64,000 nucleotides of DNA from Tessaracoccus sp. OS52 (GCF_020687685.1 NZ_JAJEWM010000001.1:1426001-1490000); one strand, 5' to 3'. Shown: positions 44,879-54,114, numbered from the stretch's first letter. A program made the numbers and translations. Notes: generated by a model from the sequence alone, not told the origin.

Positions 44879-47374
44879 TCATCCGTCTGCGAGGTTGGCC
44901 AGCAGCTCGTCGAGGTCCTCGGGCTTGACCAGGACCTCACGCGCCTTGGAGCCCTCGGACGGGCCGACGACGCCGCGGCTCTCGAGGATGTCCATCAGCC
45001 GCCCCGCCTTGGCGAACCCGACGCGCAACTTGCGCTGCAGCATCGAGGTGGACCCGAGTTGCAGTTCGACGACGAGGCGCGCGGCGTCGAGCACGAGTTC
45101 CAGGTCGTCGCCGATGTCGTCGACCACCTTCTTCTCGGCTTGCGGTGCGGCGACGTCCTCGCGGTAGTTGGGCTGCAACTGCGCCGAGACGTGCGCCACG
45201 ACGTCGCGGATCTCCGACTCGTTGACCCACGCGCCCTGGACGCGGATCGGCTTGCCGGCGCCCATGGGGAGGAACAGACCGTCGCCCTTGCCCACCAGCT
45301 TCTCCGCACCGGGCTGGTCGAGGATCACCCGCGAGTCGGTCATGGACGACGTGGCGAACGACAGCCTGGAGGGGACGTTGGCCTTGATCAGGCCGGTGAC
45401 GACGTCGGTGGAGGGTCGCTGGGTGGCCAGCACGAGGTGGATGCCGGCGGCTCGTGCCAGCTGGGTGATGCGCACCACTGACTCCTCGACGTCGCGCGGG
45501 GCCACCATCATGAGGTCGGCCAACTCGTCGACGACCACCAGCAGGTAGGGGTAGGGCGCCAGTACGCGCTCGGAGCCCTCCGGGAGCTTCACCTGACCCG
45601 CGCGGACGGCCTTGTTGAAGTCGTCGACGTGCCGGAAGCCGAAGGCCGCCAGGTCGTCGTAGCGCATGTCCATCTCACGCACCACCCAGGCGAGGGCCTC
45701 GGCGGCCTTCTTGGGGTTGGTGATGATGGGGCTGACCAGGTGCGGGATGCCCTCGTAGTGGTTGAGCTCCACCCGCTTGGGGTCCACCAGCAGCATGCGG
45801 ACCTCGTCGGGGGTGGCGCGCATCATGATCGAGGTGATCAGGGAGTTGATGAAGCTGGACTTGCCGGAGCCGGTGGCGCCGGCCACGAGCAGGTGGGGCA
45901 TCTTGGCCATGTTCGCAACGACGAAGCCGCCCTCGACGTCCTTGCCCAGCCCGACCGTGAGCGGATGGTGGTCGTTTCGGGCCTTGTTGGAGCGCAGCAC
46001 GTCACCGAGGCTCACCACCTCCTTGTCGAGGTTGGGGATCTCGATGCCGATCGCGGACTTGCCGGGGATGGGCGTGAGGATGCGGATCTCGTTGGAGCCG
46101 ACGGCGTAGGCGATGTTGTCGGCCAGGCCTGTGACCTTGCTGACCTTGATGGCGCTGCCGAGCTCCACCTCGTAGCGGGTCACCGTCGGACCCCGGGTGT
46201 AACCGGTGACGCGGGCGTCGATCTCGAACTCGTTGAGGGTGTCGGCGAGTTGGCGGACCACCTTGTCGGAGCCCTCGGTGCGGGACTTCGGCTTGGTGCC
46301 GGGCGCCAGCATCGTGTCGCGGGGCAGCTGGTAGACGACGTCGCCGCCGAGCTGCATCTGCACCCCCTGGGCCGGCGCGGGGGTGTGCGCCGGGGGCGGC
46401 AGGGCATCCTTCCGCTTCCCGGGGGCCGTCTTCGGTGCCGGGATGACGTCCGCCTCGGACTCGGTGTGGAGGACGTCGGTCTCGGCGGCATCCCAGTCGT
46501 AGATCCCTTCGGACTGCTCGTCCTCGACCAGGGGGGTGTCGTAGGGAACGTCGACGCCCAGCTTGAGCGCCTTGTCCTTCTTGCCCTTCCTGGGCGGTGC
46601 CTCCTCGCCGTCGGGGCGCTCCACGAGGGTGCTGAACACCGCGGAGATGCCAGCGAAGATCTCGTGCAGCGGCCGTCCGATCACCACGACCACTCCGAAG
46701 AGCGTGAGAATCGTCAGCAGCGGCACCGACACCCAGACGGTCACCAGGTCCGTCAGTAGGCTCGACGACAGGTAGCCAAGGATGCCGCCGCCGTCGCGGA
46801 GCGCCACCATGTCGTCGGGCCGGGGCAGGCCGCTGGCGATGTTCAGCAGGCCCAGGCCGCCGAAGGTGATGAGCGTCCAACCCAGGCTGGTCCGGGGAGC
46901 GGCCTCGACGTCGCGCGGGTGCCGCAGCACACGCCAGGAACCGTAGAAGAGCACGGCGGGCACCGCCACGGCCAGGGACCCGAAGATGGTGGTGACGCCG
47001 ACTTCGATGGCACCGCCGACTGGTCCGGGCAGCTGGAACCACATCCGCGCGGCCACGAGGATGGCCAGCGCCAGCAGGAACAGGCCGACGCCGTCGCGGC
47101 GCAGCTTGGGATCCACGTCCTCCGCCGCCCCTCCGAAGCTGCGGGCGATGGCTCCGACGCCGTGCGCCAGTCCTCCGAGAACGGCTCCCAGGAACCGGAG
47201 GAGCGGGTTGGGACCGGCCTGCTTGGCGGGCGTCCGGGGCGCGGGTTTGCGCGCGCTCGCGGACCCCCTCGGCCTGGAGGGGGTGGTCTTGGTGCTCTTG
47301 CTGGAACTGGCAGCCCTCGACGTGCGCGTCTTGGTGCTGGAGTTCCGCGACGAGGAAGTTCCGCGGGACGCCAT
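44879..47374 (-). CDS. ftsK: DNA translocase FtsK/SpoIIIE
   Basis: 831-aa septal DNA translocase. A Ser/Thr/Arg-rich N-terminal tail of about 55 residues precedes four hydrophobic membrane segments. A linker of about 200 residues then leads to the motor: Walker A VAGATGSGKSSFINSL, Walker B VVVDELADLMMV, and RLSFATSSMTDSRVILDQPG. The C-terminal gamma winged helix (SMLQRKLRVGFAKAGRLMD) reads KOPS-type sites. The ATG at 47374 is preferred over a GTG nine bases earlier. Confidence 0.95.
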   Translation of the reverse strand: MASRGTSSSRNSSTKTRTSRAASSSKSTKTTPSRPRGSASARKPAPRTPAKQAGPNPLLRFLGAVLGGLAHGVGAIARSFGGAAEDVDPKLRRDGVGLFLLALAILVAARMWFQLPGPVGGAIEVGVTTIFGSLAVAVPAVLFYGSWRVLRHPRDVEAAPRTSLGWTLITFGGLGLLNIASGLPRPDDMVALRDGGGILGYLSSSLLTDLVTVWVSVPLLTILTLFGVVVVIGRPLHEIFAGISAVFSTLVERPDGEEAPPRKGKKDKALKLGVDVPYDTPLVEDEQSEGIYDWDAAETDVLHTESEADVIPAPKTAPGKRKDALPPPAHTPAPAQGVQMQLGGDVVYQLPRDTMLAPGTKPKSRTEGSDKVVRQLADTLNEFEIDARVTGYTRGPTVTRYEVELGSAIKVSKVTGLADNIAYAVGSNEIRILTPIPGKSAIGIEIPNLDKEVVSLGDVLRSNKARNDHHPLTVGLGKDVEGGFVVANMAKMPHLLVAGATGSGKSSFINSLITSIMMRATPDEVRMLLVDPKRVELNHYEGIPHLVSPIITNPKKAAEALAWVVREMDMRYDDLAAFGFRHVDDFNKAVRAGQVKLPEGSERVLAPYPYLLVVVDELADLMMVAPRDVEESVVRITQLARAAGIHLVLATQRPSTDVVTGLIKANVPSRLSFATSSMTDSRVILDQPGAEKLVGKGDGLFLPMGAGKPIRVQGAWVNESEIRDVVAHVSAQLQPNYREDVAAPQAEKKVVDDIGDDLELVLDAARLVVELQLGSTSMLQRKLRVGFAKAGRLMDILESRGVVGPSEGSKAREVLVKPEDLDELLANLADG

Positions 47375-47466
47375 GGGTTGCACGTTAGCGGACGGCGCGC
47401 GGGATTCCCGGATCCCACTCCGGGGCCGACGGCGCGGACTCTGCCCCCGCCCGGCGCCGGAAGGGC

Positions 47467-48393
47467 TCAGGCGAAGTGGTTCCAGCCCCGCGGGCCGTCC
47501 CAGGCCTCGCCGTCGACGGTCACGGCATCACCACGGGTGACCACGCCCACCTGACGCCAGCCGTCGGGCAGCGCTGCGCCGTCGGGGAAGGTCGCCGCCA
47601 GCGCGTGGTCCTCTCCCCCGCCGAGGATGAACGTCCAGGGTGAGAGCCCGGTGGCGGCGGAGAGCCGCTGGATCGCATCCGGCAGTTCGAAGTGGTGGGT
47701 GCCCAGGTCCATGCCCACGCCGGAGGACTCGCAGATGTGTCCCAGATCGGCCAGCAGCCCGTCGGAGATGTCGACCATGGCAGTGGCCCCGGCCGCTGCG
47801 GCCTTGGCGCCCTGGCCGTAGGGCACCGTCGGACACTGCTGCTCCGCAACCAGCTCCTTGGGAGACCCGAACCCGCGCTGGAGCACGGTGAGTCCCGCGC
47901 CCGCCCACCCGAGCCGGCCGGCGACCGCCACCACGTCGCCGACCCTGGCGCCGCTGCGCGTCACAGGAGCACGGTCATCGAGGTTGCCCAGCGCCGTCAC
48001 CGTGATGACCACCTCCCGGGCGCGGGACACGTCGCCGCCCACGAGGCTGACCCCGGCACGCGCGCACTCGTCACGGACGCCTGCGGAGAGCTGCCTCACC
48101 CAGTCCAGGTCGACATCCTCGGGCAGTCCGAGCGCCATGACCACCGCGCTCGGCGTGGCGCCCATGGACTCGACGTCGGAGACGTTGACCGCCACGGCCT
48201 TGCGGCCGATCTGGAATGCCGGACTCCACACCTTCCGGAAGTGGATGCCCTCCACGAGCATGTCGGTGGTGACCACCACGTCGCCCAGCGGTCTGAGGAC
48301 GGCCGCATCGTCGCCGACGCCGAGCACGACGTCATCCCCGGCAGGCAGGTGGTCGGTGACCTGCGCGATGAGTTCGAACTCGCCGAGGTCCAT
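47467..48393 (-). CDS. thiL: Thiamine-monophosphate kinase
   Basis: 308-aa PurM-fold kinase that phosphorylates thiamine monophosphate to thiamine diphosphate. Visible family motifs: GDDAAVL near 27, TTDMLVEGIHFR near 40, NVSDVESMGA near 70, VGGDVSRAREV near 118 and MVDISDGLLADLGHI near 206. It starts one base after the ddl stop, so the two are co-transcribed. Confidence 0.94.
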   Translation of the reverse strand: MDLGEFELIAQVTDHLPAGDDVVLGVGDDAAVLRPLGDVVVTTDMLVEGIHFRKVWSPAFQIGRKAVAVNVSDVESMGATPSAVVMALGLPEDVDLDWVRQLSAGVRDECARAGVSLVGGDVSRAREVVITVTALGNLDDRAPVTRSGARVGDVVAVAGRLGWAGAGLTVLQRGFGSPKELVAEQQCPTVPYGQGAKAAAAGATAMVDISDGLLADLGHICESSGVGMDLGTHHFELPDAIQRLSAATGLSPWTFILGGGEDHALAATFPDGAALPDGWRQVGVVTRGDAVTVDGEAWDGPRGWNHFA

Positions 48394-48394
48394 G

Positions 48395-49510
48395 TCAGCG
48401 CAGCCCGATGGGTCGCAGCAGCGCGAGCTCGATCAGGCGGCCGACGAGCTCGGGGTAGCTGATCCCGCTGTGCTGCCACAGCTTGGGGTACATCGAGATC
48501 TCCGTGAAGCCCGGCATGGTGTTGATCTCGTTGAGCCAGACCTGGCCGTCGGCCGTGGCGAAGACGTCCACGCGCGCGAGCCCCTCGCCACCAACCGCGT
48601 CGAAGGCCCGCTTCGCGACCTGCTGGATCGTTGCGGCGAGTTCCGGGCTGGTGTCGGCGGGCACGTCCAGCGATGCCTCGTCGTCGGCGATGTACTTGGC
48701 GTCGAAGTCGTAGAAACCATCCGAGGTGTGGACCCGGATCTCCCCGACCGCCGAGGCGTCGCACCCTCCCGGCGAATCCGGATTGGCGATCACGGCGCAC
48801 TCCAGCTCGCGGGCCCCGACAAAGCCCTGCTCGATGACCACCTTGGGGTCGTAGGCGCGGGCGGCCTCGATGGCCTCCGCGAGTTGTGCAGGATCCGTCA
48901 CGCGCGTGATTCCCAGGGAGGATCCTCCACGCGACGGCTTCACGAACACCGGGTACTGGAGCTTTGCCACCTCCGCCAGCACCTCTCCGCGTTCCTCCCG
49001 CCAGCGTCGGTCGCTGGCCACGACGTAGGGCCATACGGGAAGACCCGCAGCCGCGAACGCGACCTTCATGTGGTGCTTGTCCATCCCGATGGCGCTGGCG
49101 GTGACGCCGGAGCCGACGTAGCGGATGCCCATCATCTCGAACAGGCCCTGGATGGTCCCGTCCTCACCGAAGGGACCGTGCAGCAGCGCGAAGGCCACGT
49201 CGACGCCGTTGATGTCCACGAGGCGCTCGCCGTCCCTGGTGGCCACCTCACAGCCGTCGGCGCCTACCATCCAGACCGCATCGCGCTCGGGCTCGCCCAC
49301 CTCGGGCACCCGGCCGTCGACGATCCGGTACCCGGCCACGACCTCCAGCGGAACCTGGGTCCAGCGCCCGGTGCGCGTGATCCCGACGCCGACGACGTCG
49401 AAGCGCTCCTTGTCGATTGCCCCCAGCACACTTGCCGCGGTCAGGCACGAGACGCCGTGCTCGGGCGACTGGCCGCCGAAGATGAGTGCGACCCGGATGC
49501 GCTTGTCCAC
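48395..49510 (-). CDS. ddl: D-alanine-D-alanine ligase
   Basis: 371-aa ATP-grasp ligase making the D-Ala-D-Ala dipeptide of peptidoglycan. Family motifs: IFGGQSPEHGVSCLTA at the N-terminus, HGPFGEDGTIQG near 115, KPSRGGSSLGIT near 190 and LNEINTMPGFTEISMYPKLW near 325. The start is GTG with GGAGG five bases upstream. In many actinobacteria gpsA lies between ddl and the plsC homologue; here it is absent. Confidence 0.95.
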   Translation of the reverse strand: MDKRIRVALIFGGQSPEHGVSCLTAASVLGAIDKERFDVVGVGITRTGRWTQVPLEVVAGYRIVDGRVPEVGEPERDAVWMVGADGCEVATRDGERLVDINGVDVAFALLHGPFGEDGTIQGLFEMMGIRYVGSGVTASAIGMDKHHMKVAFAAAGLPVWPYVVASDRRWREERGEVLAEVAKLQYPVFVKPSRGGSSLGITRVTDPAQLAEAIEAARAYDPKVVIEQGFVGARELECAVIANPDSPGGCDASAVGEIRVHTSDGFYDFDAKYIADDEASLDVPADTSPELAATIQQVAKRAFDAVGGEGLARVDVFATADGQVWLNEINTMPGFTEISMYPKLWQHSGISYPELVGRLIELALLRPIGLR

Positions 49511-49557
49511 GAGACCTCCAGATTGGGTTTGTCGAGCGAAACCCTATCCCAGAGGAA

Positions 49558-50343
49558 CTACCCGGCCTCATTCCGGGGCACCCGCGCCTTGGCCCGCAGG
49601 TCCCACCGATCCGGCGGTGCCGGCTCGCCGCGCAACTCTGCCACGAGCGCGGTGATGGCGTCCATGATCGCGACGGCGGCCCCCTCGATGGCCTCGCGCG
49701 TGGGTTCGCCGTCGGCGCGGAAACGACTCAGGTCCACCGGGGGTCCAGCCAGGACGTGCACGGGCCGGCGCCGGAGGCTGAACAACCGGCGCCACTCCAG
49801 TCGCTTGCCCCCCAGTACCTGCTCGGAGCCCGTCTGCCCAATCGGGATCACCGGAACACCCGTCTTCAACGCCAGCCTTGCCGCACCGGTGCGCGCCGTC
49901 ATGGGCCAACCGTCGGGGTCGGCCGTGATCGTGCCCTCCGGGTACACGGCCACCGCCTTGCCGTCCTGGAGGGCGCGCTCGGCATGGATGAGGGAGTCCC
50001 GTGCGGCGGCGGTGTTGCGCAGGACGGGGATCTGCTCGCAGGAACGGGCCAGCCAGCCCAGGACGGGCACCTTCCAGATCTCGGCCTTGCCGAGGAATCG
50101 GGGCCATCGGCCAGCCCAGATGACGAACTCTCCGAGCACGAGAACGTCGAAGTTGCTGATGTGGTTGGCAACCACCAGCACGCCGCCGTCGGACGGCACG
50201 TTCTCCCGGCCGCCCCAGTGTCGCCGCACGAGCAGCGACAACGCCCTGCGGACCAGCCAGACCAGCCCAGGGTAGACGCCGGGCGCCGGCTCGCGGTTGA
50301 CGGCCTTCAGTGGCAGGCGCCAGGGCTTGGTCATCGGTGACAT
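49558..50343 (-). CDS. 1-acyl-sn-glycerol-3-phosphate acyltransferase (PlsC family)
   Basis: 261-aa acyltransferase of phospholipid synthesis. The catalytic HX4D motif is NHISNFD near residue 58, the substrate motif YPEGTI near 128, and VPVIPIGQTGSE gives motif IV. The start is ATG at 50343 or the in-frame ATG at 50334. It lies directly downstream of the prolyl oligopeptidase remnant, with 10 bases between. Acyl-donor specificity is not evident. Confidence 0.9.
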   Translation of the reverse strand: MSPMTKPWRLPLKAVNREPAPGVYPGLVWLVRRALSLLVRRHWGGRENVPSDGGVLVVANHISNFDVLVLGEFVIWAGRWPRFLGKAEIWKVPVLGWLARSCEQIPVLRNTAAARDSLIHAERALQDGKAVAVYPEGTITADPDGWPMTARTGAARLALKTGVPVIPIGQTGSEQVLGGKRLEWRRLFSLRRRPVHVLAGPPVDLSRFRADGEPTREAIEGAAVAIMDAITALVAELRGEPAPPDRWDLRAKARVPRNEAG

Positions 50344-50353
50344 GCGCGCCAGC

Positions 50354-50880
50354 CTAGCGAGCCCAGCCCTTGGCGACGCGCACGGCACTGCCTAAGCGCC
50401 TCGTGGCGGACAGCCGATCCCGCAGGAACGTCAGGTACGGAGCGTCCATGTGGGCGCGCTGTCGGTTGTCCGCCGCTGCCTGGTGACCGCCCTGGATGTT
50501 CGCGCGGCAGAGCGCCACCTGGCCCGCCGCGACGCCGCTTGGCCAGGAACTTGCGCGCGGGGCCGGGGTGCACCCTGTCGTCCCGGATGCAGGTGAGCAG
50601 CAGGGTCGGCGGCAGGTTGGCCGCGTCGTCCAGCAAGTGGTACGGGGAGAAGGTCCGGATGAACTCCCAGCCCTCAGGCACGTCCGCATCCCCGTACTCC
50701 TCCAACCATGAGGCCCCGGCCAGGAGGAGGTGGTAGATGCGCATGTCCAGCGCAGGGCCGCACGACGGAGCGCGGGATCCGGGTGCCGTCGGCAGAGGTT
50801 GCGAGGCGCTGTTCCGAGACGTGGCCGGTGGCGTCGAAGAACTCGGTTGGGAGCGGAGCACCTCGGTGCGGTTACGTGTT
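50354..50880 (-). pseudogene. Prolyl oligopeptidase (S9 family) remnant, frameshifted and internally deleted
   Basis: Three pieces of an S9 prolyl oligopeptidase can be read in shifting minus-strand frames. Around 50845-50757 lies FFDATGHVSEQRLATSADGT then RIPRSVVRP, the start of the peptidase domain. From about 50751 to 50530 comes LDMRIYHLLLAGASWLEEYG followed by FSPYHLL and RDDRVHPG, with the catalytic Asp region. In another frame to 50354 comes CRANIQGGHQAAADNRQRAH, with the catalytic His. Some 180 residues carrying the nucleophilic Ser are missing between pieces one and two, and a frameshift separates two and three. The gene is therefore dead. A further frame change at EVLRSQ near 50855 marks its readable 5' limit. 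Confidence 0.8.
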
Positions 50881-51038
50881 CCTCCTGTGGCGTCCCGTGC
50901 TGATCCTATGCCCTTGTGAAGGAAGCCGGTACACCCGGTCCGGCAACGAAGCTTCCTGCCGGTGGTGGCAGATGACTCCAATCGCCACCTCGCCAAGGTT
51001 GCTGTGAAACAAACGGCCAATTGGCGACACTTCTAGGT

Positions 51039-51545
51039 ATGGGGACGGACAGGGCTCACTTCACGGGCATCTACGAGGCCAACGCCGACAGGGTGTTGGC
51101 CTACTGCCTTCGCCATCTCCCAGCCTCCGCCGCCGAGGATGCGATGGCAGACACATTTCTTGTGGCATGGCGCCGCTTGGAAGAGCTCCCCGATGCACCT
51201 CTCCCTTGGCTAATAACCACGGCCAGGAACATCATTCGAAACCGCTTCCGAGCGGAGGCCCGAGGCTTCACCCTGGCGGCAAAGATCGGTCGACTGGAGA
51301 AATTGGCGGACGAGTCCGCCGAAGTCGTCGCCGAACGCCGAGCTGATCTTTTTTCGGCATTGAGCGCTCTCACGGACGACGAACGGGAGCTCGTCCTGCT
51401 GACAGCATGGGACGGTCTGAGCGGCCAGGACGCAGCCGCCGCGGTGGGGCTCACTCACTCAGCGTACCGGTCCCGTCTCCACCGCGCCCGCGCCAAGATG
51501 GCCGCAGCGATCACATTACATAACCCATGGAGTACCAATGTTTGA
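51039..51545 (+). CDS. ECF-family RNA polymerase sigma factor
   Basis: 168-aa group-4 sigma factor. Region 2 covers about residues 8-75 (YEANADRVLAYCLRHLPA, then AEDAMADTFLVAWRRLEELP and WLITTARNIIRNRFR). Region 4 covers about 108-160 (LSALTDDERELVLLTAWDGL, then SGQDAAAAVGLTHSAYRSRL). The ATG at 51039 is chosen; a TTG 18 bases earlier is possible, and neither has a ribosome-binding site. Its stop overlaps the next gene's start by eight bases (ATGTTTGA), so the pair is coupled in the usual sigma/anti-sigma manner. TGAAAC and CGAC elements just upstream may be its own promoter, though their 14-base spacing is short. Confidence 0.88.
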   Translation: MGTDRAHFTGIYEANADRVLAYCLRHLPASAAEDAMADTFLVAWRRLEELPDAPLPWLITTARNIIRNRFRAEARGFTLAAKIGRLEKLADESAEVVAERRADLFSALSALTDDERELVLLTAWDGLSGQDAAAAVGLTHSAYRSRLHRARAKMAAAITLHNPWSTNV

Positions 51546-52806
51546 CGACCTCACCCGGCTGGCCCCCAGAGATCTGAGCCGAATCGACCCGAACTGGCCC
51601 ACGCGCAAGGATGTGATTCTCGACGAGGTCCTCCAGAAGCGCCGGAGCTACCGACGTTGGTTCCCTGCCGTCGCCGCAGTTCTGGCGCTGACGCTTGGTG
51701 CGGGAGGCATCATAACCATGATGAGCTTACCTCAAGTTGCAATCCCGGAACCATCACCATCCGAGGGAGTCCCTGCGGATGATCCGACAAGAGACGTTTC
51801 GTCGGGACGGGAGTTCACGATCCCACTGACACTCATCCAACGGGACGGGAAGGTCAATGCATGCATCAGCACTCTTCACTCGCTGCCCCCTCAATGCGAC
51901 CACGGGTTTCCCGTGGACGGAGTGAATTGGGCGTCCATTGGCTGGGCAGAGTCCGCCTCCGATGTGAGCTGGGCGGAGGCCATTCTGGTCGGAAGGTTCG
52001 ACGGGACCCGAATGCATGTCGAGAGGGTCTTTGCCACCGATGACGAAGCAGCTCCCCGCAGTCCCGCCCTAAATGCCCCCGACCGTAGGCCGCTGTGTCC
52101 GGTTCCACAACAGGGCATTGGGGCGGGTAATTCGGATGCCCTCAGCACTGCGGCGCGAGCACTACCAGGATTCCAGGCACTGTGGCTCTCCCAAGACCAG
52201 ACTACCTACAACGTCGCGGTGACAATGGAGGTGGACAATGCCATCGCCACACTAAGGAGTGTGTTCCATGGCGCGTTCTGCGTTGGCACAGTCCCGGGAC
52301 CGGACGCCGCTGCAGTTTTGCAGGCCACGACGGCGATAGATGAACTTGAGCCTGAGGTCAACTACGGCACTGTCGAGTCTCGGACGGGCCTTTGGCTGGA
52401 GTTGGCTCCAATCCACGAAAAGGACATAAACCGGATCGCAACCATCCTGTCCCCCAAGGTACTCGACTTCACACGCTTCAATCCGGTGATCCGAACATTG
52501 TCCGCCTCGAGTGAAGTGCCAATCAATCCAAAGAAGGAGCCAACCCCAGAAGGGACCTGGGAGCCCTATTCGCTTCAAACGCGATGCGGTATCTGGGAGC
52601 TGAGCCATGCCGGCAGGTGGTACCTGCGGATAGGTGGCCCTTTGAGCGATGGCGATGGCAACCCTCCACTGGGCTGGGCCACTCCTGCCTCACACGGAGA
52701 GATCCTCGTTGAGGGCGATCGCATTTACTACCGCGACGACTCCGACCATCTTGAGGTCTTCGCGCTTCGCCAGAGCGCCACCGAGCCCCTGCGGACATGT
52801 CCTTAG
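51538..52806 (+). CDS. Membrane-anchored anti-sigma-like protein with large extracellular domain
   Basis: 422-aa protein of no recognised family. A cytoplasmic N-terminus of about 40 residues (MFDDLTRLAPRDLSRIDPNW, acidic then basic KRRSYRR) is followed by one membrane segment at about 41-64 (WFPAVAAVLALTLGAGGII). The remainder, about 355 residues, is predicted outside. It contains six cysteines (NAC, PQC, PLC, AFC, TRC and RTCP at the very end) and none elsewhere, compatible with three disulfides. Position and overlap with the ECF sigma gene suggest it is the cognate anti-sigma or signal sensor, but the short cytoplasmic part lacks the zinc HxxxCxxC motif. Codon use looks more AT-rich than the core genes around it. 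Confidence 0.65.
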   Translation: MFDDLTRLAPRDLSRIDPNWPTRKDVILDEVLQKRRSYRRWFPAVAAVLALTLGAGGIITMMSLPQVAIPEPSPSEGVPADDPTRDVSSGREFTIPLTLIQRDGKVNACISTLHSLPPQCDHGFPVDGVNWASIGWAESASDVSWAEAILVGRFDGTRMHVERVFATDDEAAPRSPALNAPDRRPLCPVPQQGIGAGNSDALSTAARALPGFQALWLSQDQTTYNVAVTMEVDNAIATLRSVFHGAFCVGTVPGPDAAAVLQATTAIDELEPEVNYGTVESRTGLWLELAPIHEKDINRIATILSPKVLDFTRFNPVIRTLSASSEVPINPKKEPTPEGTWEPYSLQTRCGIWELSHAGRWYLRIGGPLSDGDGNPPLGWATPASHGEILVEGDRIYYRDDSDHLEVFALRQSATEPLRTCP

Positions 52807-52917
52807 CACGTGCGGGGATGCTCTGCACCCGAGGCCAGCCACGGCACCCACCTTCACAACGTCATGCAACCGCGTCAACATCCGGGTCCCAGCACAATGA
52901 CAAAAGGAATAGGAACA

Positions 52918-54114
52918 ATGCAACGAGTCAAGGCCATAGCCACCGTCGCGTGTGCTGCCGCAATTTTGTTCACCGCCCCTGTGACCTCGCTAGCCGATGC
53001 ACCCAGCGATCCCGAACCGCCGCCTGCACTCGCTGGACAAGACAGCCTCACAATTGAGACGAATCGGGTCGCGGGCCTACTGAGTGAGATCGCAGAACGG
53101 TTCTCCTCCACTGCAGGCACGACGACCATTGACTACGAAACCCAAACGATCCTCCAGCGCTACAACCCGCAGGACGGCAACGCGTCTACCTACGTCAAGG
53201 CCGTCCAGTCGGTGGATTCTGGGTCGATCACTGTCGATATCCAAGGCACCGATTACACACGCGAGGACCTGAAGAATGCCGTTCTGCAGCTAGCGACAGA
53301 TTCGGAAATGGCCCTCGACGTGTTCGGCGCCATACCACAAGACATCGGCTTCACCGACGCTGGGCTTGAGATTGTTCTGCCGCCGGGGACGTCGCCAGCC
53401 CCCTCCCTTCAGGCCGACGAAGTTCTCGGTCTGCCAGCCTCTGTCAGGGTCGCGACGTCCGAACCATTGCCTGAAAAGGAGGGTTGGCAGTCCAGCGGGG
53501 CGGACAACTCGCCTTGGTCTGCTGGCGCCTCGATCAACGCAGCACTGGGTTCAGTGGGTTGCACCTCCGGGTTCGTGTGGGACAAGTGGACCACACGCGA
53601 ACGTTTCGGATCAACGGCGGAGCACTGCTACCCGTACGTTCCGACACCTACCTCGCCCACGCAGGTGTGGAGGACGCCGCCCGGGAGCCTGGTGGGGAAT
53701 CGGTACCACTATGACGTTGCAGCCGACACACAGCTCATCCGTGCGGCAAGCGGTACATCATTCGCTCCAACTGCTTGGGTCGGCTACACCGATAAGCGTA
53801 CTGTTAAGGGCTACGACCTGAATGTTCCGGCAACTCAGGTAGTTGCGTTGTATGGCCGCACCAGCGGCTACCACTCCACCACGGTGAAGGGGCACTTCGC
53901 GCGCACGATGTCTGACGGCAGCACTACTCTCCTCGCAAGAACCAATTCGACCGTCTGCGACTACGGCGATTCCGGTGGGCCGTGGTTCTACGCCAGTAGC
54001 GACGGGCAACTCGTGGCCGTCGGGCAGCATGTTGGTGATTGGGGGCTTGGTTGCGAGTTCGTACAGATCGGTACGATCAGCGCAGAGCTGAGCGCATCCG
54101 TGCTCCTCGGCTAG
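52918..54114 (+). CDS. Secreted chymotrypsin-like (S1) serine protease
   Basis: 398-aa secreted protease. A signal peptide (about residues 1-26, ending VTSLA) is followed by a probable pro-region to about 195 and an S1 catalytic domain related to streptogrisin/alpha-lytic proteases. The catalytic triad is His236 in GSTAEHC, probably Asp270 in YDVAADTQLI, and Ser352 in DYGDSGGPW. Cys215/237 and Cys347/379 are placed to form the two conserved disulfides. The start ATG at 52918 has AGGA six to seven bases upstream. It lies 111 bases after the anti-sigma-like gene on the same strand. Its last 20 codons plus stop are duplicated beyond the insertion sequence, but the gene itself is intact. Confidence 0.88.
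   Translation: MQRVKAIATVACAAAILFTAPVTSLADAPSDPEPPPALAGQDSLTIETNRVAGLLSEIAERFSSTAGTTTIDYETQTILQRYNPQDGNASTYVKAVQSVDSGSITVDIQGTDYTREDLKNAVLQLATDSEMALDVFGAIPQDIGFTDAGLEIVLPPGTSPAPSLQADEVLGLPASVRVATSEPLPEKEGWQSSGADNSPWSAGASINAALGSVGCTSGFVWDKWTTRERFGSTAEHCYPYVPTPTSPTQVWRTPPGSLVGNRYHYDVAADTQLIRAASGTSFAPTAWVGYTDKRTVKGYDLNVPATQVVALYGRTSGYHSTTVKGHFARTMSDGSTTLLARTNSTVCDYGDSGGPWFYASSDGQLVAVGQHVGDWGLGCEFVQIGTISAELSASVLLG

Noticed and set aside
50331-51020. Single 229-codon open frame on the minus strand
   Set aside because: Only its middle aligns with prolyl oligopeptidase. Both ends continue in other frames, so it is part of a pseudogene rather than a gene.
51005-51028. TGAAAC / CGAC as a firm autoregulatory promoter of the ECF sigma gene
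   Set aside because: The 14-base spacer is shorter than the usual 16-17 and no second matching site was found before the protease gene, so it is mentioned only as a possibility.
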